A stretch of DNA of 64,000 nucleotides from Morganella morganii (GTDB lineage Bacteria > Pseudomonadota > Gammaproteobacteria > Enterobacterales > Enterobacteriaceae), in assembly GCF_019402645.1 (NCBI RefSeq), contig NZ_VKKS01000001.1, forward strand, positions 3,143,787 through 3,207,786. The letters are read 5' to 3'. A program made the translations under genes and the position numbers. This document shows, in pieces, positions 36,224-46,905 of the stretch; the first letter of the stretch is position 1, and every line of letters begins with the position of its first letter. The notes beneath the pieces were generated by a model. It saw only the letters and a program-made list of their open reading frames with translations, was not told the DNA's origin and searched no databases.

Positions 36224-38293
36224 TTACTGCAACAGCGAAATGTCCGCAACACCGAGGAACAGGTTACGCAATTCATTTAATAAAGTCAGACGGTTGCGGC
36301 GGATATTGTCATCCTTATCCATCACCATCACACTATCAAAGAAGGCATCCACCGATTCACGCAGAGAGGCCAGTTCAGTCAGAGCTTCCTGATATTTACC
36401 TTCCGCATAGAGCGGTGCCAGCTGTGTTTTCAGGTCAGTCACATACGCCGCCAGACGAATTTCTTCCGGTGCATTCATTAATGACGCCAGAACCGCATCA
36501 TTCAGTGTATCATCACTCTTCGACAGAATATTGGAAACACGCTTATTGGCAGCAGCCAGGGCCGTGGCTTCGTCCAGAGTGCGGAAGTGCGTGACCGCTT
36601 TCATACGGGTATCAAAATCCGCCGGACGGGTCGGACGACGAGCCAGAACCGCCTGGATAGTATCAATCGCATAACCCTGCTCCTGATACCAGGCACGGAA
36701 ACGACCTAATATGAAATCAACCACGTCAGTGACCACATTCGCGTTAGTCAGCTTATCACCATACAGGCGTACGGCTTCCTGTGTCAGCGTTTCCAGGTCG
36801 AGGTTGTAACCTTTTTCAACGATGATACGCAGCACACCGAGTGCGGCACGGCGCAGAGCAAACGGGTCTTTATCTCCTTTCGGATGCTGGCCGATACCGA
36901 AGATCCCCGCCAGGGTATCCATTTTATCAGCAATCGCCAGGGCATCAGAAACCGGCGTTGACGGCAGGTTATCACCGGCGTAACGCGGCTGATACTGCTC
37001 TTTCAGTGCCAGCGCCACATCTTCAGATTCACCGTCATGGCGTGCATAGTGCATGCCCATCACACCCTGGGTATCAGTGAACTCAAATACCATGTTGGTC
37101 ATCAGGTCACATTTGGCCAGCAGGCCGGCACGGGTGGCGTGATTCACATCCGCACCAATCTGACCGGCAATCCAGCCTGCAAGAGCTTCAAGGCGATCTG
37201 TTTTATCACGCAGTGTGCCCAGTTGCTGCTGAAACAGAACCGTACTCAGACGCGGCAGGTTATCTTCCAGACGTTTTTTACAGTCGGTTTTGAAGAAGAA
37301 TTCGGCATCCGCCAGACGCGGACGAACCACTTTTTCGTTCCCGGCGATGATTTGTGCCGGATCAGAAGATTCGATATTAGCGACAAAGATAAAGTTCGGC
37401 ATCAGATTGCCGTTTTTGTCGTAAACCGGGAAGTACTTCTGGTCACCTTTCATGGTATAAACCAGGGCTTCTGACGGAACTGCGAGGAATTTTTCCTCGA
37501 ATTTCGCCGTCAGCACAACCGGCCATTCCACCAGTGAGGTCACTTCTTCCAGCAGACTGTCAGTCAGGTCAGCCACGCCGCCCAGAGCCAGTGCTGCTTT
37601 TTCCGCATCGCGTTTGATCATCGCTTTACGGGCATCGTAATCTGCCATCACTTTACCGCGGGTTTCCAGAATTGCCGGATACTCATCCGCATTCGCGATA
37701 GTGAATTCCGCTTCACCCATAAAACGGTGACCACGGATAATACGGTCAGAAGTGATCCCCAGAACGTCACCCGGAATAACATCCGCACCCATCAGCATAG
37801 TGACGGTATGAACCGGACGCACAAAATGAGTCTCTTTATCACCCCAGCGCATCAGTTTCGGGATAGGCAGTTTTGTCAGTGCACGGCTGACCATCTCTGC
37901 CAGTAATTCTTTGGCTTTATTCCCTTTTTCCACAGCGCGGTACAGCAGCCATTCACCTTTGTCGGTGACCATGCGCTCTGCCTGATCAACGGTGATCCCG
38001 CAGCCGAGTGCCCAGCCTTCCGCCGCTTTTGTCGGTTTGCCTTCGGCATCAAATGCCCGGGCAATGGCGGGGCCGCGCTTTTCCACTTCGCGATCAGCAG
38101 CAGATTCCGCCAGACCGGCAATTTTTACCGCCAGGCGGCGCGGTGCCGCATACCAGGTCACATCACCGTGAGTCAGGTTAGCGGCGGCCAGTTCGGCGGT
38201 CAGATTGGCCGCAAAAGATTCAGCAAGAGAACGAAGCGCCTTCGGCGGTAACTCTTCTGTGCCGATTTCCGTCAGGAAAGTCTGTTGTGTCAT
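36224..38293 (-). CDS. glyS: Glycyl-tRNA synthetase beta subunit
   Basis: A 689-residue protein, the same length as E. coli GlyS. N terminus [20 protein letters not shown], core [20 protein letters not shown] and [20 protein letters not shown] are strongly conserved. It carries the HD-like and anticodon-binding domains and recognises tRNA-Gly; with GlyQ it forms the alpha2-beta2 enzyme. It begins 9 nt behind the glyQ stop, a two-gene operon as in E. coli. Confidence 0.98.
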   Translation of the reverse strand: MTQQTFLTEIGTEELPPKALRSLAESFAANLTAELAAANLTHGDVTWYAAPRRLAVKIAGLAESAADREVEKRGPAIARAFDAEGKPTKAAEGWALGCGITVDQAERMVTDKGEWLLYRAVEKGNKAKELLAEMVSRALTKLPIPKLMRWGDKETHFVRPVHTVTMLMGADVIPGDVLGITSDRIIRGHRFMGEAEFTIANADEYPAILETRGKVMADYDARKAMIKRDAEKAALALGGVADLTDSLLEEVTSLVEWPVVLTAKFEEKFLAVPSEALVYTMKGDQKYFPVYDKNGNLMPNFIFVANIESSDPAQIIAGNEKVVRPRLADAEFFFKTDCKKRLEDNLPRLSTVLFQQQLGTLRDKTDRLEALAGWIAGQIGADVNHATRAGLLAKCDLMTNMVFEFTDTQGVMGMHYARHDGESEDVALALKEQYQPRYAGDNLPSTPVSDALAIADKMDTLAGIFGIGQHPKGDKDPFALRRAALGVLRIIVEKGYNLDLETLTQEAVRLYGDKLTNANVVTDVVDFILGRFRAWYQEQGYAIDTIQAVLARRPTRPADFDTRMKAVTHFRTLDEATALAAANKRVSNILSKSDDTLNDAVLASLMNAPEEIRLAAYVTDLKTQLAPLYAEGKYQEALTELASLRESVDAFFDSVMVMDKDDNIRRNRLTLLNELRNLFLGVADISLLQ

Positions 38294-38302
38294 GACAGCC
38301 TC

Positions 38303-39211
38303 TTAGTTCTTTTTACACATCGGGAAGCCCAGTGCCTCACGGGAGGCATAGTAAGCTTCAGCAACGGCTTTGGTCAGGGTACGGATGCGCAGGATATAAC
38401 GCTGACGTTCCGTCACCGAAATCGCTTTACGCGCATCAAGCAGGTTGAAAGAGTGAGCTGCTTTCAGAATACGCTCGTAGGCCGGTAACGGCAGTGGGGT
38501 TTCCAGTGCCAGCAATGCCTGTGCTTCTTTTTCATACTGTTCAAAACAGGTGAATAAGAAGTCCACATCCGCATATTCAAAGTTATAAGTGGATTGCTCA
38601 ACTTCGTTCTGATGATAGATATCACCATAAGTGGTTTTACCCAGCGGGCCGTCACACCAGACCAGATCGTAAACGCTGTCCACGCCCTGGATGTACATCG
38701 CCAGACGTTCCAGACCATAAGTGACTTCCCCGGTAACCGGTTTGCACTCCAGTCCGCCAACCTGCTGGAAGTAAGTAAACTGAGTGACTTCCATCCCGTT
38801 CAGCCAGACTTCCCAGCCTAATCCCCAGGCACCCAGTGTCGGGTTTTCCCAGTTATCTTCAACAAAACGAATGTCATGAACCGTCGGGTCAATACCCAGC
38901 TCTTTCAGAGAGCCGAGATACAGTTCCTGGATATTATCCGGAGACGGTTTGATGATGACCTGAAACTGATAATAGTGCTGCAGGCGATTCGGGTTTTCCC
39001 CGTAACGGCCGTCCGTCGGACGACGGGATGGCTGCACATAGGCCGCCGCAATCGGTTCCGGCCCTAACGCTCTCAGACACGTCATCGGGTGTGAAGTGCC
39101 GGCGCCGACTTCCATGTCCAGTGGTTGAACAATGGTACAGCCCTGGCGCGCCCAGTAATCCTGTAAAGTCAGGATAAGACCCTGGAAGGTTTTGGTATCA
39201 AACTTTTGCAT
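38303..39211 (-). CDS. glyQ: Glycyl-tRNA synthetase alpha subunit
   Basis: A 302-residue class II aminoacyl-tRNA synthetase subunit (E. coli 303) holding the catalytic centre. Conserved blocks are [19 protein letters not shown] at the N terminus, [20 protein letters not shown] and [20 protein letters not shown], then [18 protein letters not shown] (motif 3). It activates glycine and charges tRNA-Gly in the cytoplasm. First gene of glyQS; the shared promoter gap with the divergent tag gene is 185 bp. Confidence 0.98.
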   Translation of the reverse strand: MQKFDTKTFQGLILTLQDYWARQGCTIVQPLDMEVGAGTSHPMTCLRALGPEPIAAAYVQPSRRPTDGRYGENPNRLQHYYQFQVIIKPSPDNIQELYLGSLKELGIDPTVHDIRFVEDNWENPTLGAWGLGWEVWLNGMEVTQFTYFQQVGGLECKPVTGEVTYGLERLAMYIQGVDSVYDLVWCDGPLGKTTYGDIYHQNEVEQSTYNFEYADVDFLFTCFEQYEKEAQALLALETPLPLPAYERILKAAHSFNLLDARKAISVTERQRYILRIRTLTKAVAEAYYASREALGFPMCKKN

Positions 39212-39396
39212 GTTGGATCCGCACGCGAGAAAATGAATAATAAAATAAAAGTCATTCAGTATACCCTCTGACTGCCGGACTATACAGCGCTTCTCCGATC
39301 TTTTTCCGCCCGGATCGAAAAACCGGAAACATACCCGTTTACATGGATATTTATCCAGTATAAATTAACAAAAAAGCTGTCTTCCGGGAGAACATA

Positions 39397-39969
39397 ATGT
39401 CACTGTCCGCTGCTGCTCAGACCCGCTGTGCCTGGGTTACCGATGATCCGCTCTATATTCAGTATCATGATACAGAATGGGGCGTCCCTGAACGGGATAA
39501 CCATAAATTATTTGAAATGATCTGCCTTGAGGGCCAGCAGGCGGGTCTTTCCTGGCTGGTGATCCTGAAAAAACGGGAGAATTACCGGCAGGCATTCTTT
39601 CAGTTTGATCCGGAAAAAGTGGCAGCGATGACAGATGCTGACACGGACAGACTGATGCAGAACCCGGGTATTGTTCGCCAGCGGGCAAAAATCAATGCTA
39701 TTATCAGCAATGCAAAAGCATATCTGGCGATGCAGCAGGCCGGTGAGGATTTCAGTGATTTTCTGTGGAATTTCACCGGTAACACGCCGCTGATTAACCA
39801 CCATACAGACAGCAGCACAATCCCGGCAGATACCCCGCTGTCCCATGCACTGGCAAAAGCACTGAAAAAACGCGGATTTAAATTCTGCGGGCCGGTTATC
39901 TGTTATTCCTTTATGCAGGCCATCGGCATGATTAATGATCATCTGCAGCACTGTTGCAGCCGCCGGTAA
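39397..39969 (+). CDS. tag: DNA-3-methyladenine glycosylase I
   Basis: A 190-residue base-excision repair enzyme (E. coli 187) that removes 3-methyladenine from alkylated DNA. RCAWVTDDPLYIQYHDTEWG carries the N-terminal zinc ligands (Cys and His), MICLEGQQAGLSW the catalytic Glu, KALKKRGFKFCGPVICYSFM the helix-hairpin-helix region, and NDHLQHCC the second zinc-ligand pair. It has eight extra N-terminal residues compared with E. coli (MSLSAAAQ). GGGAG precedes ATG 39397. It lies next to glyQ as in E. coli. Confidence 0.96.
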   Translation: MSLSAAAQTRCAWVTDDPLYIQYHDTEWGVPERDNHKLFEMICLEGQQAGLSWLVILKKRENYRQAFFQFDPEKVAAMTDADTDRLMQNPGIVRQRAKINAIISNAKAYLAMQQAGEDFSDFLWNFTGNTPLINHHTDSSTIPADTPLSHALAKALKKRGFKFCGPVICYSFMQAIGMINDHLQHCCSRR

Positions 39970-40004
39970 AAAAATCCCCGTTATGTGGTAAGAACATAAC
40001 GGGG
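39968..40004 (-). terminator. Minus-strand terminator downstream of tag
   Basis: CCCCGTTATGT (39976-39986) and ACATAACGGGG (39994-40004) pair over 11 bp. The run of seven A (39968-39974) lies on the tag side, so the U tail belongs to a minus-strand transcript; the plus side has only TAAAGG. It must therefore end something transcribed leftwards from 40005-40250. Confidence 0.75.
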
Positions 40005-40042
40005 TAAAGGTATAACGAGGACTTTGGATCTGTTAACTGACA

Positions 40043-40177
40043 TTACTGACCGGTATAAAGCACAAGGCAATTTACTTCACACTGTTCAGTAATGCGTCCC
40101 AGTTTACCCGGAATTCCTTCCGGCAATGACTGTAATAATCCCTTTTTTATCATTGTATTAGCATCAAAGAAACGCAT
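40043..40177 (-). CDS. Possible small protein of 44 residues, unknown
   Basis: A minus-strand frame from ATG 40177 to TAA 40043 encodes 44 residues beginning MRFFDANTMIKKGLLQSLPE and ending CLVLYTGQ, with two Cys. I do not recognise it. Support is from context: TTGTCT (40213-40208) and TATTTA (40190-40185) are spaced 17 nt apart as a sigma-70 promoter, and a terminator with a U run follows at 40004-39968. The promoter would start the RNA within about 1-2 nt of the ATG, so it would be leaderless, and no Shine-Dalgarno is seen. The transcript could instead be a small RNA of about 210 nt with no coding role. Confidence 0.35.
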   Translation of the reverse strand: MRFFDANTMIKKGLLQSLPEGIPGKLGRITEQCEVNCLVLYTGQ

Positions 40178-40184
40178 TATTCAA

Positions 40185-40213
40185 TAAATATTGTCACACT
40201 TTCTGACAGACAA
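40185..40213 (-). promoter_or_regulatory. Candidate promoter and operator for the small minus-strand unit
   Basis: TTGTCT-N17-TATTTA on the minus strand. Between the two boxes TGTCAGAAAGTGTGACA contains the inverted repeat TGTCA-N7-TGACA, which could be a repressor site. Both are readings of short motifs. Confidence 0.35.
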
Positions 40214-40422
40214 TTCCGCTGGTTCTGTTAAAACAGTTCCCCGGGAATGATATTCTTTGTCTGTGATCTGAGTGTGTTGCCGGCAACAAAGCTCTGGCAT
40301 TAAGCAAAAACCCGGATCACACAAAAAAACAAAAACTTCTCAGTACACTCTATTTATGGAATAGTACGACGGTCGGGTGAATTATTACCGGTACCCGCCC
40401 GCTGTATATGCAGGGACATGTT

Positions 40423-40764
40423 ATGACACATAAATGTATGATGATAAGCGGATTGCTGGGACTGAGTACAATACTCAGTGGCTGCTCAAGTATTATGACC
40501 CGGACCGGCCCGACAGAGGGCTACTATCCCGGCACCAAAAACAGCATCGCCATGTTGCAGGATGACGAAACCGGTTGGGTAATGAAACCGATTGTCGCCA
40601 TTGACCTGCCTTTCTCTGCTGTGCTCGATACCCTTCTGGCGCCGGTCGATTATGCATTCGACGGCAAAGATAACAGTGAGTCATCCCCTGCGGAGCGGGT
40701 AAAACGCCTGGAAGCGGCTGAAACCGCTCACAATTCACCCAACTCACCGTTACCGCAAGAGTAA
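40423..40764 (+). CDS. yidQ: YidQ-like lipoprotein (YceK/YidQ family, DUF1375)
   Basis: A 113-residue lipoprotein precursor (E. coli YidQ 110). Lipobox LSTILSGC, then SSIMTRTGPTEGYYPGTKNS (E. coli SSVMSHTGGKEGTYPGTRAS), DETGWVMKPIVAIDLPFSAV and DTLLAPVDY. No Asp follows the Cys, so outer membrane sorting is likely. Function unknown. I take ATG 40423, with GGGA 7-10 nt upstream, instead of ATG 40408. It is convergent with yidR, the same pair as in E. coli. Confidence 0.88.
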   Translation: MTHKCMMISGLLGLSTILSGCSSIMTRTGPTEGYYPGTKNSIAMLQDDETGWVMKPIVAIDLPFSAVLDTLLAPVDYAFDGKDNSESSPAERVKRLEAAETAHNSPNSPLPQE

Positions 40765-40774
40765 TCTGCCGCTG

Positions 40775-42055
40775 TTACAGCCCGGTGTCTGCCACCCAAA
40801 TCTGCTGCCAGTCGTTTGTGCGGCGCAGAAATGCCACCCGGCTGTTATCCGGTGAAAATACCGCCGCATCCCCTGAAACCGGATCTGCCGATGGTGCAGT
40901 CACTGCCCGGCATATCCCTGTTTCAGCACAGCATACCATCACCAGCCCTTTGCGGATAAAGGTCAGATACTGCCCGGTACTGTCCCAGCTGAACGCAGAT
41001 TCAATACCATCATTGCCGGAGGTGACCTGATTCGGCTCTCCGCCTTGCGGAGAAATCGTCCACAACTGAACAATCCCCTTCCCGTCCTGCATCAGAAACG
41101 CAATTTTGTCACCCTGAGGTGAACTGCGCAGCCAGAAACGCGGATGTTTTGCCAATCCCGGATATCTGCGCTGATGTGTAAATGTCAGGCGGGTCTGGGT
41201 TATCCCGGCTGGTGGTGCGGGCATTGTGCTGTCAGTCCCCTCAAGCGGCTGATCACCGGCAATGGCATAATCCTCAGGCATTTCCGGCAAATCAAGACGG
41301 AAAATCTCCGGGATCACATCCCCGTTTTCTGCCCGGGTGTCACCGATAAACGCAATTGCCCGCCGCTGACAGGTACCGTCAGCCCGCAGATACCCCCGCT
41401 GACCAATCCAGCCCTCTTCATACGCACGGCTGATCTCATCACTGCCCGGCCGTGGTACCGGGGTTGTCCGCGACACTACGCAGCAGAAAAATTCCCCGTC
41501 ATATTCACGCGGATGCTGTTTTCCGGTACATACCGGATACAGCGGAACCGCCACTGCCACATTACGCAGATCCAGAGCCGGATCACGCTCGTGCAGCACA
41601 TGGTCATTATAAGTGAAACTCAGCCATTCCCCGTCCGGACTGAACACATGCACATGTGTCCCGCCACGCAGTGCACCGGGCTGATATGGCGGCGTAATGC
41701 AGAAAGCATCAATATTTTGTGCAATACCCGGCGCATCATCACGGACCATCACCCCCTGGCGGTGGTGAAAATCATACTGCCATTGCGGATCCGGGTTCAG
41801 CGGTCCGCGGATAAAGGCATAGCGCACCGGCAACTGAGGGCTGACAGTCACCACACCGGCACAGGCTCCGGCAGTTCCCCGGTAAATTTTACGGACTTCT
41901 TTTGTATTCACATGAATTTTTTCTATCGTTTTTCCGGTAAACGACGCCCCCCGAGGCCGGAGATCATAAACCAGCCATTGGCTATCCGGCGTCCATATAT
42001 TAATATTAGTAAGCTGATGATGACGGGGTATTGTTGTTATCTGATATTCATTCAT
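40775..42055 (-). CDS. yidR: YidR, DUF3748 beta-propeller protein
   Basis: A 426-residue protein (E. coli YidR 415) of TolB/WD40-like beta-propeller type: repeated blade motifs WTPDSQWLVYDLRP, FSPDGEWLSFTYND, SPQGDKIAFLMQDGKG, SWDSTGQYLTFIRKG, FSPDNSRVAFLRR. DUF3748 domain. No signal peptide is seen, so a cytoplasmic protein is likely. Function unknown. It is convergent with yidQ and ends 10 nt from it. Confidence 0.9.
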   Translation of the reverse strand: MNEYQITTIPRHHQLTNINIWTPDSQWLVYDLRPRGASFTGKTIEKIHVNTKEVRKIYRGTAGACAGVVTVSPQLPVRYAFIRGPLNPDPQWQYDFHHRQGVMVRDDAPGIAQNIDAFCITPPYQPGALRGGTHVHVFSPDGEWLSFTYNDHVLHERDPALDLRNVAVAVPLYPVCTGKQHPREYDGEFFCCVVSRTTPVPRPGSDEISRAYEEGWIGQRGYLRADGTCQRRAIAFIGDTRAENGDVIPEIFRLDLPEMPEDYAIAGDQPLEGTDSTMPAPPAGITQTRLTFTHQRRYPGLAKHPRFWLRSSPQGDKIAFLMQDGKGIVQLWTISPQGGEPNQVTSGNDGIESAFSWDSTGQYLTFIRKGLVMVCCAETGICRAVTAPSADPVSGDAAVFSPDNSRVAFLRRTNDWQQIWVADTGL

Positions 42056-42193
42056 TAGAGTGATACTCTCTTTCTATACCATCAGTTCGGATAATCTCAG
42101 GTAATCCGATTAGATCAGACTAAAAAAACTCAGTCGAGACTTACCGCTGCGCTGATTATGCTAACCTTCCGATAAACCGGCAATGATAAAACT

Positions 42194-42811
42194 ATGTTAC
42201 TCAGTATCCTGTACATTATTGGTATTACCGCTGAAGCCATGACCGGTGCCCTTGCTGCCGGCCGCCGTAAAATGGATGTATTCGGGGTGATTATTATCGC
42301 CTCCGCAACCGCTATCGGTGGCGGTTCTGTTCGCGATATGCTGCTGGGCCATTACCCGCTGGGCTGGGTCAAACATCCTGAATATATTATTACGGTTGCC
42401 TGTGCTGCCGTTATTACTATCTGGGTTGCGCCGATGATGAAGCATCTGCGGCGTCTTTTCCTGATCCTGGATGCCATCGGGCTGATGGTATTTTCCATTA
42501 TCGGCGCCCAGATAGCACTCGATATGAACTACGGCCCGATCATTGCAGCCATAGCCGCCGTTATCACCGGTGTTTTCGGTGGTGTACTGCGCGATATGCT
42601 GTGTAACACCATTCCGCTGGTTTTCCAGAAAGAATTATATGCCGGTATCTCCTTTGCCGCCGCCTGGCTCTATATGGGATTACTTTTTTACACGCCGCTG
42701 CCCCGCGATGCCGTCATTATTATTACCCTGGCAGCCGGTCTGACATCCCGGTTAATCGCCATCCGCTACCGCCTCGGGTTGCCGGTCTTTAATTACGAGA
42801 ATCAGGACTAG
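42194..42811 (+). CDS. yicG: YicG family membrane protein (trimeric intracellular cation channel-like)
   Basis: A 205-residue inner membrane protein, the same length as E. coli YicG, with seven predicted membrane segments in two repeats, each with a glycine-rich motif: [20 protein letters not shown] (first) and [19 protein letters not shown] (second). The GG kink motifs are the mark of the UPF0126/TRIC-like fold. Ion selectivity unknown. It is followed by gmk on the same strand, after a weak terminator; ligB, which separates yicG from gmk in E. coli, is absent. Confidence 0.93.
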   Translation: MLLSILYIIGITAEAMTGALAAGRRKMDVFGVIIIASATAIGGGSVRDMLLGHYPLGWVKHPEYIITVACAAVITIWVAPMMKHLRRLFLILDAIGLMVFSIIGAQIALDMNYGPIIAAIAAVITGVFGGVLRDMLCNTIPLVFQKELYAGISFAAAWLYMGLLFYTPLPRDAVIIITLAAGLTSRLIAIRYRLGLPVFNYENQD

Positions 42812-42828
42812 CCGCAATAGCAACGCCC

Positions 42829-42860
42829 CCGGAACCGGACAATACCGGTTCCGGCTCCGT
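42829..42860 (+). terminator. Probable terminator of yicG
   Basis: CCGGAACCGG (42829-42838) and CCGGTTCCGG (42845-42854) form a perfect 10-bp stem with a 6-nt loop; the following CTCCGTTT is only weakly U-rich. Confidence 0.55.
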
Positions 42861-43006
42861 TTATCTGCTCTGTTTGTCAGTTTTTCCTGTTGTATCTCAC
42901 TGTCATGTAATTGGCGGACTATATGTACATTTTTATTCCGGCTGTGCGGAAAAATGAAACATCCGTATTCATCCGACCGGAAAAATAAGAAATTTTCAGC
43001 AGATAA

Positions 43007-43729
<723 letters not shown>

Positions 43730-43783
43730 TACAACTTTCAGTATCATGCCGAGTCATTTATTTATCTGTGGAGTAGCACACCT

Positions 43784-44059
43784 ATGGCACGCGTAACAGT
43801 CCAGGATGCAGTAGAAAAAATTGGTAACCGTTTTGACCTCGTATTAGTGGCAGCACGCCGTGCACGTCAGTTACAGGCCGGCGGCAAAGAGCCTCTGGTT
43901 CCGGAAGAAAACGATAAAGTCACCGTGATCGCCCTGCGCGAAATCGAAGAAAATCTGATCAACGGCCAGATCCTTGATGCCCGTGAGCGCCAGGAGCAAC
44001 AGGAGCAGGAAGCTGCTGAAATGCAAGCGGTTTCTGCAATCGCCGAAGGCCGTCGTTAA
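43784..44059 (+). CDS. rpoZ: RNA polymerase omega subunit
   Basis: A 91-residue protein, the same length as E. coli omega: [20 protein letters not shown] at the start, [20 protein letters not shown] in the middle and a Gln/Glu-rich tail ([16 protein letters not shown]). It helps assemble core RNA polymerase and forms part of ppGpp site 1. It starts 54 nt after gmk and ends 17 nt before spoT; one operon. Confidence 0.98.
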   Translation: MARVTVQDAVEKIGNRFDLVLVAARRARQLQAGGKEPLVPEENDKVTVIALREIEENLINGQILDARERQEQQEQEAAEMQAVSAIAEGRR

Positions 44060-44076
44060 GTTAAGGTAGGTCTGCC

Positions 44077-46182
44077 TTGTACCTGTTTGAAAGCCTGAAC
44101 CATATTGTTAAGGATTATCTGCCGAAAGAGCAGATTGGTCTGTTAAAACAAGCCTATGTCGTTGCGCGGGATGCTCACGAAGGGCAGACCCGCTCCAGTG
44201 GCGAACCGTATATCACCCATCCGGTCGCTGTTGCCTGTATCCTGGCCGAGATGCGTCTCGACCTGGAAACACTGATGGCAGCATTGCTGCACGACGTTAT
44301 CGAGGATACACCTGCCACCTTTCAGGATATTGAACAACTGTTCGGCACCACTGTTGCCGGGCTGGTGGAAGGAGTATCGAAGTTAGACAAACTGAACTTC
44401 CGCGATAAAAAAGAAGCTCAGGCTGAAAACTTCCGCAAGATGGTGATGGCGATGGTAAAAGATATCCGCGTCATTCTCATCAAGCTGGCAGACCGCACGC
44501 ACAATATGCGCACGCTCGGGTCTCTGCGTCCCGATAAGCGCCGCCGTATTGCGCGCGAAACCCTTGAAATCTACAGTCCTCTGGCTCACCGTCTCGGTAT
44601 TCACCATATCAAAACGGAGCTTGAGGAGCTGGGATTTGAAGCCCTTTACCCGAACCGTTACCGCGTCATCAAAGAAGTGGTGAAAGCGGCACGCGGTAAC
44701 CGTAAAGAGATGATCCAAAAGATTTTATCCGAAATCGAAGGGCGTCTGACGGAAGCGGGTATCAGCTGCAAAGTCAGCGGGCGGGAAAAACATCTCTACT
44801 CCATCTACCGGAAAATGCACCTGAAAGAGCAGCGTTTTCACTCGATTATGGACATTTATGCATTTCGCGTAATTGTGAGCAGTGTCGATACCTGTTACCG
44901 CGTACTGGGTCAGGTTCACGGTCTGTACAAACCGCGTCCCGGCCGCGTCAAAGATTATATCGCCATCCCAAAAGCCAACGGCTATCAGTCATTACACACC
45001 TCACTTATCGGTCCTCACGGGGTGCCGGTGGAAGTCCAGATCCGTACCGAGGATATGGACCAGATGGCAGAAATGGGGGTGGCGGCACACTGGGCATACA
45101 AAGAGCACGGAGAATCCGGCACCACCGCACAGGTGCGTGCTCACCGCTGGATGCAGAGCCTGATAGAGCTTCAGCAAAGTACCGGCAATACCTTTGAATT
45201 TATTGAGAGCGTGAAATCCGACCTCTTCCCTGATGAGATTTATGTTTTCACTCCGGAAGGCCGGATTGTGGAGCTGCCGACCGGCGCCACACCGGTCGAT
45301 TTCGCCTATGCCGTCCATACGGACATCGGCCACTCCTGTGTCGGCGCACGTGTTGACCGCCAGCCGTATCCCCTCTCTCAGCAACTGACCAGCGGACAAA
45401 CTGTTGAAATTATTACCGCTCCGGGCGCACGGCCGAATGCCGCGTGGCTGAACTTTGTTGTCAGTTCAAAAGCCCGGGCAAAAATCCGTCAGTTACTGAA
45501 AAACCTCAAACGGGATGATTCCGTCAACCTCGGCCGCCGTCTGCTCAACCATGCACTCGGTAACGGCCGTAAGATCACGGATATCCCGCAGGAAAATATC
45601 AGCCGCGAACTGGTACGGATGAAACTGGCCACACTGGATGATCTGCTGGCGGAAATCGGGCTGGGTAATGCCATGAGTGTGGTAGTTGCCCGTAACCTGC
45701 TTAATGAGCCTGAAACCGGCACTGAAGAAAGTACCACCCGCAAGCTGCCGATCAAAGGCGCGGACGGGGTGCTTATCACCTTTGCCAAATGCTGCCGTCC
45801 GGTACCGGGTGACCCGATTATCGCCCATATCAGCCCGGGGAAAGGCCTGGTTATCCACCATGAATCCTGCCGTAATATCCGCGGATATGAAAAAGAGCCG
45901 GAAAAATTCATGGCCGTTGAGTGGGATAATGATATCGACACTGATTTTATCGCTGAAATCAAAGTGGATATGTTTAACCACCAGGGCGCGCTGGCTAACC
46001 TGACTGCCGCAATTAATGATGCCAACTCCAGTATTCAGAGCATGAATACCGAGGAGAAAGACGGCCGCGTTTACTGCGCCTTTATCCGCCTGACCGCAAA
46101 AGACCGTATCCAGCTTGCGAATATTATGCGTAAGATCCGCATTATGCCGGATGTCCTGCGCGTCAGCCGCAACCGGAATTAA
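44077..46182 (+). CDS. spoT: Bifunctional (p)ppGpp hydrolase/synthetase SpoT
   Basis: A 701-residue protein starting at TTG 44077, the same unusual start codon as E. coli (YLFESLN). HD hydrolase: GEPYITHPVAVACILAEM and LLHDVIEDTPAT. Synthetase: RPGRVKDYIAIPKANGYQSL, weakly active in SpoT. TGS domain: IYVFTPEGRIVELPTGATPV. The C-terminal CC and ACT domains include KCCRPVPGDPI and LANLTAAINDANSSIQSMNT. It is the main ppGpp hydrolase. GTAGG lies about 8 nt upstream of the TTG. trmH follows 9 nt behind the stop. Confidence 0.98.
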   Translation: MYLFESLNHIVKDYLPKEQIGLLKQAYVVARDAHEGQTRSSGEPYITHPVAVACILAEMRLDLETLMAALLHDVIEDTPATFQDIEQLFGTTVAGLVEGVSKLDKLNFRDKKEAQAENFRKMVMAMVKDIRVILIKLADRTHNMRTLGSLRPDKRRRIARETLEIYSPLAHRLGIHHIKTELEELGFEALYPNRYRVIKEVVKAARGNRKEMIQKILSEIEGRLTEAGISCKVSGREKHLYSIYRKMHLKEQRFHSIMDIYAFRVIVSSVDTCYRVLGQVHGLYKPRPGRVKDYIAIPKANGYQSLHTSLIGPHGVPVEVQIRTEDMDQMAEMGVAAHWAYKEHGESGTTAQVRAHRWMQSLIELQQSTGNTFEFIESVKSDLFPDEIYVFTPEGRIVELPTGATPVDFAYAVHTDIGHSCVGARVDRQPYPLSQQLTSGQTVEIITAPGARPNAAWLNFVVSSKARAKIRQLLKNLKRDDSVNLGRRLLNHALGNGRKITDIPQENISRELVRMKLATLDDLLAEIGLGNAMSVVVARNLLNEPETGTEESTTRKLPIKGADGVLITFAKCCRPVPGDPIIAHISPGKGLVIHHESCRNIRGYEKEPEKFMAVEWDNDIDTDFIAEIKVDMFNHQGALANLTAAINDANSSIQSMNTEEKDGRVYCAFIRLTAKDRIQLANIMRKIRIMPDVLRVSRNRN

Positions 46183-46191
46183 TAACACGGT

Positions 46192-46887
46192 ATGAATTCC
46201 CAACGTTATGAGCGCATCTGCCGGATGATGGCGATGCGCCAGCCGGACCTCACCCTGTGTCTCGAGGAAGTGCATAAGCCGCATAATGTCTCGGCTGTGA
46301 TCCGCAGTGCGGATGCTGTCGGTATCCATGATCTGCATGCTGTCTGGCCGGAAAAAATCAAAACTCTGGTCTCTTCCGCCGCCGGCAGCAACAGCTGGGT
46401 GAATGTGCATAACCACAATACGCTCGGTGATGCCGTGACACTGCTGAAATCACAGGGTATGCAGATACTTGCCACCCATCTGTCTGACAACGCTGTGGAT
46501 TTCCGGACAATCGATTTTACCCGCCCGACCTGCATTATCATGGGATCAGAGAAAACCGGCATTTCTCAGGAAGCGGTCAGACTGGCGGATCAGCATATTA
46601 TGATCCCGATGTCCGGCATGGTACAGTCACTGAATGTGTCTGTTGCCGCCGCCGTGATCCTCTATGAGGCGCAGCGCCAGCGCGAAGCCGCCGGTCTCTA
46701 TGAGCATCCCCGCTGTGCCCTGGCACAGGATGAACAACAGCGCCTGCTGTTTGAACGCGGCTATCCGGTGCTGGCTCAGGTCGCCCGAGAGAAGAAACTG
46801 CCCCGTCCGCAGATTGATGAACAGGGTCATATTATTGCGCCGGACAGCTGGTGGGCTGCCATGCAACAGAAGAAACCATCCGCCTGA
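46192..46887 (+). CDS. trmH: tRNA (guanosine(18)-2'-O)-methyltransferase
   Basis: A 231-residue SPOUT methyltransferase (E. coli 229) that methylates G18 of tRNAs. Motif 1: EVHKPHNVSAVIRSADAVG (tRNA and SAM binding, Arg near 41). Motif 2: IIMGSEKTGIS. Motif 3 with the knot: IPMSGMVQSLNVSVAAAVIL. It follows spoT closely in the same operon and is followed by recG after 18 nt. Confidence 0.97.
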   Translation: MNSQRYERICRMMAMRQPDLTLCLEEVHKPHNVSAVIRSADAVGIHDLHAVWPEKIKTLVSSAAGSNSWVNVHNHNTLGDAVTLLKSQGMQILATHLSDNAVDFRTIDFTRPTCIIMGSEKTGISQEAVRLADQHIMIPMSGMVQSLNVSVAAAVILYEAQRQREAAGLYEHPRCALAQDEQQRLLFERGYPVLAQVAREKKLPRPQIDEQGHIIAPDSWWAAMQQKKPSA

Positions 46888-46905
46888 TACGAAACGGAGC
46901 AGAAA

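Noticed and set aside
41144-42058. 304-codon plus-strand open frame opposite yidR
   Set aside because: Antisense to the beta-propeller gene, whose blade repeats are clear on the minus strand.
45493-46416. 307-codon minus-strand open frame opposite spoT and trmH
   Set aside because: Antisense shadow of conserved genes with normal codon use on the plus strand.
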